61,509 nt of DNA, from NCBI GenBank assembly GCA_002839995.1, contig PGZC01000024.1, forward strand, positions 1 to 61,509, written 5' to 3'. The stretch comes from Gammaproteobacteria bacterium HGW-Gammaproteobacteria-4. GTDB lineage: Bacteria > Pseudomonadota > Gammaproteobacteria > Xanthomonadales > Xanthomonadaceae. Position 1 is the first letter of the stretch. The number at the start of each line of letters is the position of its first letter. The notes beneath the pieces were generated by a model that made no database searches, was not told the origin of the DNA, and saw nothing but the letters and a program-made list of their open reading frames with translations. The translations under genes were made by a program, and so were the position numbers. Below, one piece after another: positions 15,232 through 23,307 of the stretch.

Positions 15232-17220
15232 ATGTCGTATTTCGTCACGGGTGCAACCGGGTTCATCGGCCGCCATCTGGTATCCAATCTGCTCAAACGC
15301 AAAGGCACGATTCATGTGTTGGTGCGCAAGAGTTCGCAAAAGAAACTGACGCAGATGATCGAGCGCATGGGCTGGGACGCGCGCCGTATCCATCCGGTCG
15401 TGGGCGATCTGGCCAAGCCCGGGCTCGGCCTGACTGCCGCACAGATACGCAGCCTGTCCGGCAAGGTGACGCATTTCTTCCATCTCGCGGCGATTTACGA
15501 TCTCACAGCGGATGCGGAAAGCCAGCGTGTCGCCAATATCGAAGGCACGCGCCACGCCATCGAGCTGGCTACCGCGATCAAGGCGGGCTGTTTTCACCAT
15601 ACCAGTTCGATCGCCGCTGCCGGCATGTATCCGGGCGTGTTTCGCGAGGACATGTTCGATGAGGCCGAAGGCCTGCAAGACCCCTATTTCCGTACCAAAC
15701 ACGATTCCGAAGGGCTGGTGCGCAACGAATGTGCGCTGCCGTGGCGGATCTATCGCCCGGCCATCGTGCTCGGTCATTCCAGAACCGGCGAGATCGACAA
15801 GATCGACGGCCCGTATTATTTCTTCACGCTGATCAAAAAAATGCGCGAGACCCTGCCGCAGTGGATGCCCACGCTGGGCATCGAGGGCGGGCGCATCAAC
15901 ATGGTGCCGGTCGATTACGTCGCCGATGCCATGGATCACATCGCGCACAAGAAGGGGCTCGATGGGCACTGCTTCCACCTGGTCGATCCCGAGCCCTCGC
16001 GCGTGGGCGAGGCGCTAAACACCTTCTGTCGCGCCGGCCATGCGCCGGAAATGACCCTGCGCATCGACACCCGCATGTTCGCGTTCGTGCCCGGCGCGGT
16101 ACGCATGGCGGTGGCCAACCTGCCGCCGGTCAAACGCATGACCAACATGCTGCTGCGCGATTTGCAAATTCCGGCGCAGATGCTGTCGTTCATCAATTAT
16201 CCGACCCGTTTCGACGCGCGCGAAACCGAACGTGCCCTGAAAGGCTCGAAAATCGCGGTGCCGCGGCTGGAGGATTACGCCTGGCGGTTGTGGGACTACT
16301 GGGAGCGCAATCTCGACCCGGCGCTGTTCGTTGATCGCTCGCTCAAGGGCAAGGTCAAGGATCGCGTCGTGCTGATCACCGGTGCCTCGTCGGGTATCGG
16401 CCAGGCAGCGGCGATCAAGGTCGCCGAGGCCGGCGCCAAGACCATCATCGTGGCGCGCGGCGAAGAAGAGTTGTTCAAGACCCGCGACCAGATCATCGCT
16501 GCCGGCGGCAAGTGCTGGGCGTATACCGCCGATCTGGCGGAAATTGCGTCATGCGACGCGTTGATTGCAACCGTGCTCAAGGAGCACGGTGCGGTCGATA
16601 TCCTGGTCAACAATGCCGGCCGTTCGATCCGCCGCTCCATCGCATTGAGCTACGATCGGTTCCACGATTTCGAACGCACCATGCAGCTCAATTACTTCGG
16701 CTCGTTGCGCCTGATCATGGGCTTCTTGCCGAAAATGACCGATCGCCGTCGCGGCCACATCATCAACATTTCATCGATCGGCGTGCTCGCGCATTCGCCG
16801 CGGTTTTCCGCCTACGTGGCATCCAAGGCGGCGCTCGATGCGTTCAGTCGTTGCGCCCAGGCGGAGTTCTCGGGCAAGAACATCGCCTTCACCACGATCA
16901 ACATGCCGCTGGTGCGCACACCGATGATCGCGCCGACCAAGATGTACGAATCGGTGCCGACGATCAGCGCCGAGGAAGCGGCGGATTTGATCGTCGAGGC
17001 GATCATCGAACGGCCGAGCCGCATCGCCACCCGCCTCGGCATTTTCGCTGGCGTGTTGAACGCGGTGATGCCCAAGGCGTATGAGGTGGTGATGAATACC
17101 GCGTTTGAGTTGTTCCCCGATTCGGCGGCAGCCAAGGGCGAAGCGGGTGCGAAGGAGCCGGCAGCGCCGAGCAACGAGCAGATCGCGTTTGCGTCGCTGA
17201 TGCGTGGCGTGCACTGGTAG
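15232..17220 (+). CDS. Two-domain fatty acyl-CoA reductase (acyl-CoA to fatty alcohol), Marinobacter Maqu_2220 type
   Basis: The 662-residue protein joins two Rossmann reductases. The N-terminal half is an extended SDR: SYFVTGATGFIGRHLVSNLL, then HFFHLAAIYDLTADAESQ, HTSSIAAAGMYPGVFREDMF and YFRTKHDSEGLV with the YxxxK pair. The C-terminal half is a classical SDR: VVLITGASSGIGQAAAIKVA, NNAGRSIRRSI, ISSIGVLAHSPRFSAYVASK. The order, length and linking text (DGPYYFFTLIKKMRE, NYPTRFDARETERALKG, WDYWERNLDPALF) match the Marinobacter enzyme that reduces acyl-CoA through the aldehyde to fatty alcohol for wax esters. The ATG at 15232 follows a GGGAGGGG ribosome-binding site. Substrate range is inferred. 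It is divergent from dusB. Confidence 0.87.
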   Translation: MSYFVTGATGFIGRHLVSNLLKRKGTIHVLVRKSSQKKLTQMIERMGWDARRIHPVVGDLAKPGLGLTAAQIRSLSGKVTHFFHLAAIYDLTADAESQRVANIEGTRHAIELATAIKAGCFHHTSSIAAAGMYPGVFREDMFDEAEGLQDPYFRTKHDSEGLVRNECALPWRIYRPAIVLGHSRTGEIDKIDGPYYFFTLIKKMRETLPQWMPTLGIEGGRINMVPVDYVADAMDHIAHKKGLDGHCFHLVDPEPSRVGEALNTFCRAGHAPEMTLRIDTRMFAFVPGAVRMAVANLPPVKRMTNMLLRDLQIPAQMLSFINYPTRFDARETERALKGSKIAVPRLEDYAWRLWDYWERNLDPALFVDRSLKGKVKDRVVLITGASSGIGQAAAIKVAEAGAKTIIVARGEEELFKTRDQIIAAGGKCWAYTADLAEIASCDALIATVLKEHGAVDILVNNAGRSIRRSIALSYDRFHDFERTMQLNYFGSLRLIMGFLPKMTDRRRGHIINISSIGVLAHSPRFSAYVASKAALDAFSRCAQAEFSGKNIAFTTINMPLVRTPMIAPTKMYESVPTISAEEAADLIVEAIIERPSRIATRLGIFAGVLNAVMPKAYEVVMNTAFELFPDSAAAKGEAGAKEPAAPSNEQIAFASLMRGVHW

Positions 17221-17571
17221 TCAGTTGGAGAACCCATCAATCACGAAGTCCATCGTCCCGGCAAGAGCAAGAGCGGACAGTCCGCAAAGAGCGCGAAGGG
17301 CGCAAAAAAAGCAAATCAAGATGTGGGCTTTTCTTTGCGTCCTTTGCGGACCATTTGCTTCTCCCGAGTCCCGAATCCGTAGGATGGGTAGAGCGGTTTT
17401 CGATGGTTTCGCGAGCAAAAAGGGCCCGCCAACCCGAAGTGCCGTAAGGGGAGGGATCAAACGGGACGTCGTATGGGTTGACGGGCCACAACCGATGGCG
17501 GCTTGCATGTCTCACAACACCGGCTGCGCGCTCGGCGCGCAACCGGATTCACGGTTTATCGCTGCCGCGAA
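17221..17571. repeat. 351-base gap with a large hairpin repeat
   Basis: No gene is seen. An inverted repeat has arms GTCCGCAAAGAGCGCGAAGG..GCAAA (17280-17306) and CTTTGCGTCCTTTGCGGAC (17333-17351), followed by CATTTGCTTCTCCCGAGTCC. The same hairpin plus CCCGAGT tail is found at 12.7, 56.9 and 61.4 kb. The remainder, to the end of the phasin gene, holds nothing recognised. Confidence 0.75.
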
Positions 17572-18255
17572 TCAATCGTTGCTGGTCGGCGCGCTCGGGG
17601 CCGGCGTCTTGGGCAGCGTGGTCTTCTTGCGCGGTGCTGCCTTGCTGGTTTTCTTGGCAACAGGTGCCTTGCTGACGGCTTTTTTGGCGGCGGGCTTCTT
17701 CGCTGCCGGCTTCCTGGCAGCAGCCTTCTTTGCGCTGGCCTTCTTTGCCGGAGCTTTTTTCGTTGCCGTCTTCTTGCCGGCTGGTTTGCTCTTCGACGGC
17801 ACGCCAGCCAGCTTGCGCAACTGCGCATTGAGCTCGTTGACGCGGGCGATCAGATCCTGCAACTCCTTGCTGCCGGGCACGCCGAGTTGGGTCAGGGCGC
17901 GCTGCACACGCTGCTCGAACACTTTTTCCAGGCGATCCCAGGTGTCGGACGCACGCTCGCGGACATTGCCGACACGCTCTTCCATGGCATCGCGCACCGC
18001 TTCGACGCGGTCGCCGGCAATGTGGCGGGTGCTCTTTTCGATATTCATGCCTTCCTTGACCAGCGCCTCGAACATGCGGGTGCCTTCTTCCTGCGCGCGG
18101 CCGAACGCGCCGACGCCCGCCAGCCAGATGTGCTGTGCGGATTCGACGATGGAGCGCGACAGGTGCTCCGCCTTGGCTTGCAGGCCGGCGTCGCTCTTGG
18201 CGGAAGTGGACTTGCTGCTGCGCTTGGTGCGCGGTGCGGATTTGGACTTGGCCAT
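17572..18255 (-). CDS. Phasin-family protein with histone-like C-terminal tail (PhaF/PhaI type)
   Basis: This 227-residue protein has a helical N-terminal phasin region (residues 25-140, with SIVESAQHIWLAGVGAFGRAQ and a predicted coiled coil). A tail from about residue 150 is built of Lys-Ala-Pro repeats such as KKAPAKKASAKKAAARK. PhaF-type phasins use the first part to coat polyhydroxyalkanoate granules and the basic tail to bind DNA, aiding granule segregation. The start has GAGGAA eight bases upstream. The patatin gene lies upstream on the same strand and a PHA-system gene lies about 3.6 kb away. Confidence 0.88.
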   Translation of the reverse strand: MAKSKSAPRTKRSSKSTSAKSDAGLQAKAEHLSRSIVESAQHIWLAGVGAFGRAQEEGTRMFEALVKEGMNIEKSTRHIAGDRVEAVRDAMEERVGNVRERASDTWDRLEKVFEQRVQRALTQLGVPGSKELQDLIARVNELNAQLRKLAGVPSKSKPAGKKTATKKAPAKKASAKKAAARKPAAKKPAAKKAVSKAPVAKKTSKAAPRKKTTLPKTPAPSAPTSND

Positions 18256-18387
18256 GATCGTTCCTCGGGCAGTGGACAGCGGGTGCGACTGCGCCCGTCG
18301 AATGCCAGTGTCCGGCCAGCAACTAGAGCATTCACACCATAGGCGAGCGCTTGAAACCTGCCGTCCTGTGCAATCTCGGCGAAGCGC

Positions 18388-19659
18388 TCAACGTGCCGAA
18401 CGCCTCCTTGCCGACCCGCGTCGCGTTGTGCTGCGTGTGCGGGTGGCGATCAGGTCATCGACCGAGTCGAGTGCATGGCGCAATTGCGCCGTGGTTTCGG
18501 TGGCTGCGGGCATCGGCGGCAAGCCCTTGATCAGCGACGGGTGCGGGTCATCGAGCACCTCGTCGCGCAGCTTCAGGCCGTGGCGCTCGAACACCGGGCC
18601 GAGCACGTCGCGGCGCGCGCGCAAATCGGCCAGCGTGCTGCGATAGGCGTGCTCGCACATGCGCCGGCGCGAGGAATAGCTGAACAGGTTGGTGAAAAAC
18701 ATCTCGCTGTCGTCGGCATTGGGTTCGAGCACGATCTGATCCACCTTCGGATACATCTCGGCGTACTTGGCAAGGCCCACTTCGACCCGCGATTGCAGCA
18801 GGGTGCGGAACGTCTGCGACAACACCACCGGCAGGCCGCCCTGGGCGATGCGATCGACACTGCGTTTGTTGCGGATGGCGGCGCTGTTGGTATCGAACGG
18901 AACCAGTGGATTGACCGCCAGCAGCAGGTCGATGCCGTGATCGAGCACCGCCGAGGCATTCATCGTGCGCCGCAGCGCGCCATCGACGAAGTGGCGGCCA
19001 CGGATATCGACAGGTGGGTACAGGCCGGGTAATGCCGAGCTGGCCTGCAACGCCTTGGAAATCGGGATGTCGTCCCAGCCCTTGCTGCCGAAACGGATCG
19101 CTTCGCCGGTATCGAGGTCCACCGACGCCACATACAACGGTCGCGCCAGTTCGCGAAAATCGTTGGTGCGCCCGCGTTGGGTGAACAATTCGTGCAGGAA
19201 ACGTTCTACCCCCGAGTTGTCGAACAGGCCGATCGGGATCAGCCCGCCGAAATGCCCGATCAGATCGCTCAAGCGCGAATCGGTGGGTTCGGACAGCAGG
19301 GTGGACCACCAGTCGAGCATGATGCGCGGCAACCCCGCAGCCCGGCGCACGTACTCAAACAGCGCCGGGCGCACGAACTGCGATGGCCGGAAACGCACGT
19401 CGTCGGAATCGCCGGTGATGAAAATCCGGCAGATATCCGCGGTGCTCATGCGGTTGGCGAGGCCGGCGGCCAGGAACGCGCCGGAACTGACGCCGACCGA
19501 GACATCGACCCGGGTCAGGTTCAGCCCTTCGGTGGCAAGTTCCAGCGCACGCAATGCGCCGAGCTCGTAGATGCCGCCCAACGGCCCGCCGCCGGCAATC
19601 GCCAAACCGATCTTGCCGTGGCTGGTGCTGGGGGCGGAGGCGCGCTGGAGTAATAGCAT
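18388..19659 (-). CDS. Patatin-like phospholipase/esterase
   Basis: A 423-residue protein with the patatin fold. The oxyanion loop is GLAIAGGGPLGG (residues 17-28) and the nucleophile elbow is GVSSG. The partner aspartate is probably in FVDGALRRTMNAS, whose DGA triad fits the family. It should act as a Ser-Asp lipid acyl hydrolase. The ATG at 19659 is preferred over a start 41 codons earlier, because that extension crosses the upstream intergenic region and shows no family match. It shares a strand with the phasin 132 bases downstream, which raises the possibility of an intracellular PHA or lipid-body hydrolase. That role is inferred. Confidence 0.85.
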   Translation of the reverse strand: MLLLQRASAPSTSHGKIGLAIAGGGPLGGIYELGALRALELATEGLNLTRVDVSVGVSSGAFLAAGLANRMSTADICRIFITGDSDDVRFRPSQFVRPALFEYVRRAAGLPRIMLDWWSTLLSEPTDSRLSDLIGHFGGLIPIGLFDNSGVERFLHELFTQRGRTNDFRELARPLYVASVDLDTGEAIRFGSKGWDDIPISKALQASSALPGLYPPVDIRGRHFVDGALRRTMNASAVLDHGIDLLLAVNPLVPFDTNSAAIRNKRSVDRIAQGGLPVVLSQTFRTLLQSRVEVGLAKYAEMYPKVDQIVLEPNADDSEMFFTNLFSYSSRRRMCEHAYRSTLADLRARRDVLGPVFERHGLKLRDEVLDDPHPSLIKGLPPMPAATETTAQLRHALDSVDDLIATRTRSTTRRGSARRRSAR

Positions 19660-19775
19660 ACGGTGGCGAATGTCCGGTTTGGTATTCCGATTGTAGTCCC
19701 ACAGGCCGCGATCAGGTAGGCCTGCCAGGCGTAGACTGCATGGGCGGGCGGGTCGGGCGTAACGATGGCGGGTCG

Positions 19776-20498
19776 ATGGCAATGATGCACAAGGAAAGTG
19801 TCGGTGCGGACTGGGTGAAGCGGCGGGTGCAATGGCACCGTGACCTGCATGACCCGTCGCGGCAGCCGTTCAACACGTCGCCGTGGCTGCCGGAATTGCG
19901 ACGCTGGCAATCGCAACGGCTGGCCGCCAGCTTCGCTGATTTGTTGGCGGATGACCGAACCCGCCCCGCTGCGACCTTCTTCCTGAGCGATCTGTACGCC
20001 GATCGCGATTTCACCCGCCGCGACCAGAACATCGCCAAGGTGGTGCCGTTGATGGCGCATATGTTGCCGGCATCGTTGCTGCGCGCCTTGGGCGATGCGG
20101 TGGCATTGGGCGCGCTGTCGCATGCGCTGGACCTGCGCATGGTGCGCGCGTTGTCCACCGACGCGCTCGCTGAGCTTGACGCGGAGCGCTATGCCGCTGC
20201 CTACCGCAGGGCCGGCTGTCCGCGTCTGCGCCGTTATCAGATCGATCTGATCGTGGCCGTCGGCCAGACCCTCGATCGTGCCGTGCACAAACGCGGTGTC
20301 TCCGGCCTGCTGCGCGCCAGCCGGGTGCCGGCGCGGCTGGCCGGGGTGGCGGATTTGCAGCAATTCCTGGAACGTGGCTTCAGCGCGTTTGCCGCGCTCG
20401 ATGGTGCTGCCGACTTCCTGCACACCATCGCTTCGCGCGAGCGCGAGGTGTCGCGGCGTCTGTTTGCCGGCCATGCCAAGCCGTTCACGCGTGGATGA
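19776..20498 (+). CDS. FFLEE-motif family protein
   Basis: A 240-residue helical protein without signal peptide or membrane segment. The stretch ATFFLSDLYADRDFTRRDQN followed by IAKVVPLMAHMLP is the hallmark of the FFLEE-motif family, known only as conserved proteins of gammaproteobacteria including Xanthomonadales. The end holds DLQQFLERGFSAFAALDGA. No enzymatic residues are evident. It is divergent from the patatin gene and converges on the CDP-glycerol-transferase-like gene. The ATG at 19776 is one of three closely spaced candidates (19782 and 19785 also in frame). Function is unknown. Confidence 0.75.
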   Translation: MAMMHKESVGADWVKRRVQWHRDLHDPSRQPFNTSPWLPELRRWQSQRLAASFADLLADDRTRPAATFFLSDLYADRDFTRRDQNIAKVVPLMAHMLPASLLRALGDAVALGALSHALDLRMVRALSTDALAELDAERYAAAYRRAGCPRLRRYQIDLIVAVGQTLDRAVHKRGVSGLLRASRVPARLAGVADLQQFLERGFSAFAALDGAADFLHTIASREREVSRRLFAGHAKPFTRG

Positions 20499-20530
20499 GG
20501 TGGCCGATACCGCGGTATTCGGCGACAGGA

Positions 20531-21667
20531 TTACCGCGGATGACGCGCGGCGATGAAATCGCGAATCGCCGTTGCCGCACGGCGTGCCGATGGCATCTCG
20601 CCGAGATCGAAGGTGTCCGCGACGGCGCGCTCCTGTTGCGCGCGATAGCGGCGATGGTCGGCTTGAGCGCGCTCGAGCGACGGGCCCAGTGCATCCAGAT
20701 CGGTCAATACTGGCCCGAGCTGCCAGTGCGCAAAGTTGGGGTCGTTGCGCCAGTCGACAGCGCGCGGATCGAGAAACAGACAGGGGCGCGGTTCGATGAG
20801 GAACTCGTATACCTGACTGCTCACATCGCCAAGATAGATGTCGGCAGCCCGTGTGTAGCTCATGTCGGCGAGGGCCGGGCTGTCGGTATCGATGAGGATG
20901 TTCGGGCAGCGATGGAACCGTGCCGGCAGTCGCGCACCGTAGCGCATATGCCGCTCGAACAGCTTGAGGTGCGGCGCGAAGATCAGGTTGTAGCGGTCGG
21001 CGTTGGCCCGGAAAAACTCGAGAATCGCGATGCCCCACGTCGGCCATGAGGAGAGGGTTGGCTCGAAGTGCGGGTTGTAGAGCACGGTTGGCCGGCCGTT
21101 TGCGAATGGGCGCAATGCGGCTGGGGCCACTGCCGTTACCGCATCGAACTTGGGATAACCGACAAGCGCGTACGCGCCAGGCCGGATCAACCCTTCCTCG
21201 ATGAAACGACTTTCCAGTTTGCGTCCGGCAACCAGCACGAAGTCGAAACGCGCGATGCGCGGATCGTAGCCACGGGCACGATCGCCGGCGCCGTGGTTGG
21301 TGAAAACCATGGGCAGCTTGGGCAATCGGCGGCGCAGCTTGAGGCTGGTGAGGTCGGGTACTACCAGCGCGTCGAGCGCGGCGAAGCGCTCGGTGCCCAG
21401 ATTCAATGCCGCCCATTTGGCGATCGAGGTCCAACTACGCAACAGCCGGTCGGCAATCGCGATGAGGCGGCCTTGTGCAATCCGCTCGATCCGGCAGCGA
21501 TGGCCGGGGTAACTATTTCCAATCTGCTGCGCGGAAGCGACCAGAGTGTCGTCGACGCAATAAATAACGACATCCAGCGCCGGCTCGAGCAATGACATTT
21601 CGAACGCGATTGGCGCAGCGTGCCAGACCTGGTCCGGGCGGTGGTGAAACAGGAAACCAATGCGCAA
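20531..21667 (-). CDS. CDP-glycerol glycerophosphotransferase-like (TagB/TarF-like) protein
   Basis: A 378-residue GT-B-like protein. The opening LRIGFLFHHRPDQVWH is preceded by GGGAG seven bases before a TTG codon at 21667, which I take as the start; an ATG at 21706 is the alternative. Features of the family are VFTNHGAGDRARGYDPRIARF, LIFAPHLKLFE, DTDSPALADMSYTRAADIYL and GDVSSQVYEFLIEPRPCLFL. Members transfer polyol phosphates to wall or capsule polymers. In this Gram-negative it more likely acts on a surface polysaccharide; substrate is unknown. No other polysaccharide gene is adjacent. A repeat element begins about 50 bases upstream and must lie in or near its promoter. Confidence 0.75.
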   Translation of the reverse strand: MRIGFLFHHRPDQVWHAAPIAFEMSLLEPALDVVIYCVDDTLVASAQQIGNSYPGHRCRIERIAQGRLIAIADRLLRSWTSIAKWAALNLGTERFAALDALVVPDLTSLKLRRRLPKLPMVFTNHGAGDRARGYDPRIARFDFVLVAGRKLESRFIEEGLIRPGAYALVGYPKFDAVTAVAPAALRPFANGRPTVLYNPHFEPTLSSWPTWGIAILEFFRANADRYNLIFAPHLKLFERHMRYGARLPARFHRCPNILIDTDSPALADMSYTRAADIYLGDVSSQVYEFLIEPRPCLFLDPRAVDWRNDPNFAHWQLGPVLTDLDALGPSLERAQADHRRYRAQQERAVADTFDLGEMPSARRAATAIRDFIAARHPR

Positions 21668-21714
21668 GGGGCAACTCCCATGGTGCGGGCAGGTTACGGG
21701 CAGCATTGGCGCTA

Positions 21715-21846
21715 GGGAAGCTCTGAACAACCGCCATCCGCCGTCATTGCGAGCGTAGCGAAGCAATCCAGTTATTTGTTTTTCCGAACATTTCTGGATT
21801 GCCGCGTCGCTTCGCTCCTCAATGACAGCTTGTTCAGAGCATCCCT
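21715..21846. mobile_element. MITE-like palindromic element, complete copy
   Basis: Perfect 11-base terminal inverted repeats GCTCTGAACAA (21720-21730) and TTGTTCAGAGC (21830-21840) extend with one mismatch to GGGAAGC and GCATCCC. The inside is also a near-palindrome: TCATTGCGAGCGTAGCGAAG..CAATCCAG returns inverted as CTGGATTGCCGCGTCGCTTC..CAATGA. It encodes nothing. Diverged or partial copies occur at 34603, 47548 and 61412. The ends suggest mobilisation by a transposase elsewhere. Confidence 0.8.
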
Positions 21847-21904
21847 GGTTATCCCGGTGCGTGCCTTCGCGGGGCAGCAACGCCCGATCCCTAACAGCGC
21901 TTCC

Positions 21905-22180
21905 TCAGTCGAACTCTTCATCAAGGTAACGCTGTATTTCATCTTCGATCGGCCCCTTGAGCATGCCAAGCAGAAAGCCCAGCGTGGCGCGAACATGGAT
22001 CTCGTCGCTGCCGACATTGATGTGGCCATCGACGCCGCTGCGTGAAAACTCCAGGGTGCTGCCTTCCCAGGCATAGTCCACGTCGAACTTTTCGGCGATG
22101 TGCTTGGCCACGCGGTCAACGCATTGCTTGGCCTGCTTGAGCGGCTTGTTGTGACGCTTGCGGATATCGATATGCGACAT
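21905..22180 (-). CDS. Polyhydroxyalkanoic acid system family protein (PHA_gran_rgn)
   Basis: This 91-residue protein starts MSHIDIRKRHNKPLKQAKQC and has VDRVAKHIAEKFDVDYAWEG and GSDEIHVRATLGFLLGMLKG. These match the small family annotated as PHA granule or PHA-system proteins, found beside phasins. The C-terminus (IEDEIQRYLDEEFD) is acidic. The ATG at 22180 has GGAGA at the right spacing, so longer upstream starts are rejected. The molecular role is unknown in the family. Its presence near the phasin supports PHA storage in this organism. Confidence 0.85.
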   Translation of the reverse strand: MSHIDIRKRHNKPLKQAKQCVDRVAKHIAEKFDVDYAWEGSTLEFSRSGVDGHINVGSDEIHVRATLGFLLGMLKGPIEDEIQRYLDEEFD

Positions 22181-22320
22181 GGGGTTCTCCTCGCGATCCG
22201 GCATTGTCGCCGCGCGAGGCGTCTTAGCCAAGTGGCGGTGCAGCGACATCCGGCCACAGCGCAACAGGGCCGTGGGCCGGTTGCGCGTGCTAAATTGCGC
22301 GCTGGCAATGGAGCTGCACG

Positions 22321-23124
22321 ATGCGACTGACATTCCCCCACGGCGAGTCGGCCGATGTCGATCTCGGCCTTGGCGACACCACCATCGGCACTGCCGACGA
22401 TTCGACCGTGCGCATCGAAGGGGCCGGCGTGAGTGCCAATCATGCGCGCATGCACCTGAGTCCTGCCGGATTGTGGCTGCGCAACATGGGCAGCCCGATC
22501 TATGTCAATTCGCGCGCGGTTGCCGAATTGGCGTTGCTGCGCGCGGGCGACCGCGTGCACCTCGGCGCGGTCGAGATGCTGCTGCGCTCAAGCGATGCGC
22601 CAATGCCGGTGCCGGCCGAGCCGATGCCGACCGATGAGGTGCGCGAGATCGAGCACGGCACAGTGGTGCTGCGCGGTCTGAGTGGGCCGGTTTCCGGCCA
22701 GGTGTTCGTGCTGAGCGACGTGCTGCGTATCGGTAGCGATGAACAGGCGCAGATTACGCTCGACAGCCGCTACGCCGCTGCCGAGGAAGCGCGGCTTGAA
22801 CTGGTGGGCGATTGCGTGATGCTGGTGTCCACCTCGCCGGTTACGCCGCGGGTGAATGGCTGGCCGGCGCAACAGGTGGTACTGGCGCATGGCGATCAGA
22901 TCGAGGTGCGCGGGCTGCGCTTCATGCTCAGTGCGCCGGGTTTGGCCAAGCGCGCGAGCTGCGAGGTGCGCGCGCAGGAAGCCGCCGAACTGCAGCAGGA
23001 GGATGAAGACGCGGTCGCTGCGTCAACGGGCTCCGCTACCGGTGCCTGGTTACGTCTGCTGCTGATGGCGCTGGCGTTGGCCGCCGGCATTACCGCATTG
23101 CTGCTTTTTTTACCATCGTGGTGA
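22321..23124 (+). CDS. Membrane-anchored protein with two FHA domains
   Basis: A 267-residue protein. Residues 1-90 form a first FHA-like domain (TTIGTADDSTVRIEGAGVSA then NHARMHL), and about 105-205 a second, more diverged one (LRIGSDEQAQITLDSRYAAA). A single hydrophobic segment near the C-terminus (LRLLLMALALAAGITALLLF) anchors it, with the FHA part predicted in the cytoplasm. FHA domains bind phosphothreonine peptides, but no Ser/Thr kinase, phosphatase or type VI secretion gene is nearby. It stands alone on the + strand, divergent from the PHA-system gene. Confidence 0.78.
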   Translation: MRLTFPHGESADVDLGLGDTTIGTADDSTVRIEGAGVSANHARMHLSPAGLWLRNMGSPIYVNSRAVAELALLRAGDRVHLGAVEMLLRSSDAPMPVPAEPMPTDEVREIEHGTVVLRGLSGPVSGQVFVLSDVLRIGSDEQAQITLDSRYAAAEEARLELVGDCVMLVSTSPVTPRVNGWPAQQVVLAHGDQIEVRGLRFMLSAPGLAKRASCEVRAQEAAELQQEDEDAVAASTGSATGAWLRLLLMALALAAGITALLLFLPSW

Positions 23125-23307
23125 GGGGCTTCATCATGGCTTCCCGGCAAAGAATGCCGGCCACCAGACCAGGCAACAGTCCGTCCGCTACAGCGCAAGC
23201 AACGCTGTGACGGGGTCGTCTCGTGGCACCAGTGACCCGGTAGACACGGGCACGGTAAAATCGACTCGCCATTCTTGAAGCCTGTTTTCAGGACGGAGTT
23301 CTCACCG

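Noticed and set aside
21668-21880. N-terminal extension of the CDP-glycerol-transferase-like protein
   Set aside because: The extra residues are mostly translation of the MITE-like repeat; a TTG with GGGAG upstream gives the family-like start.
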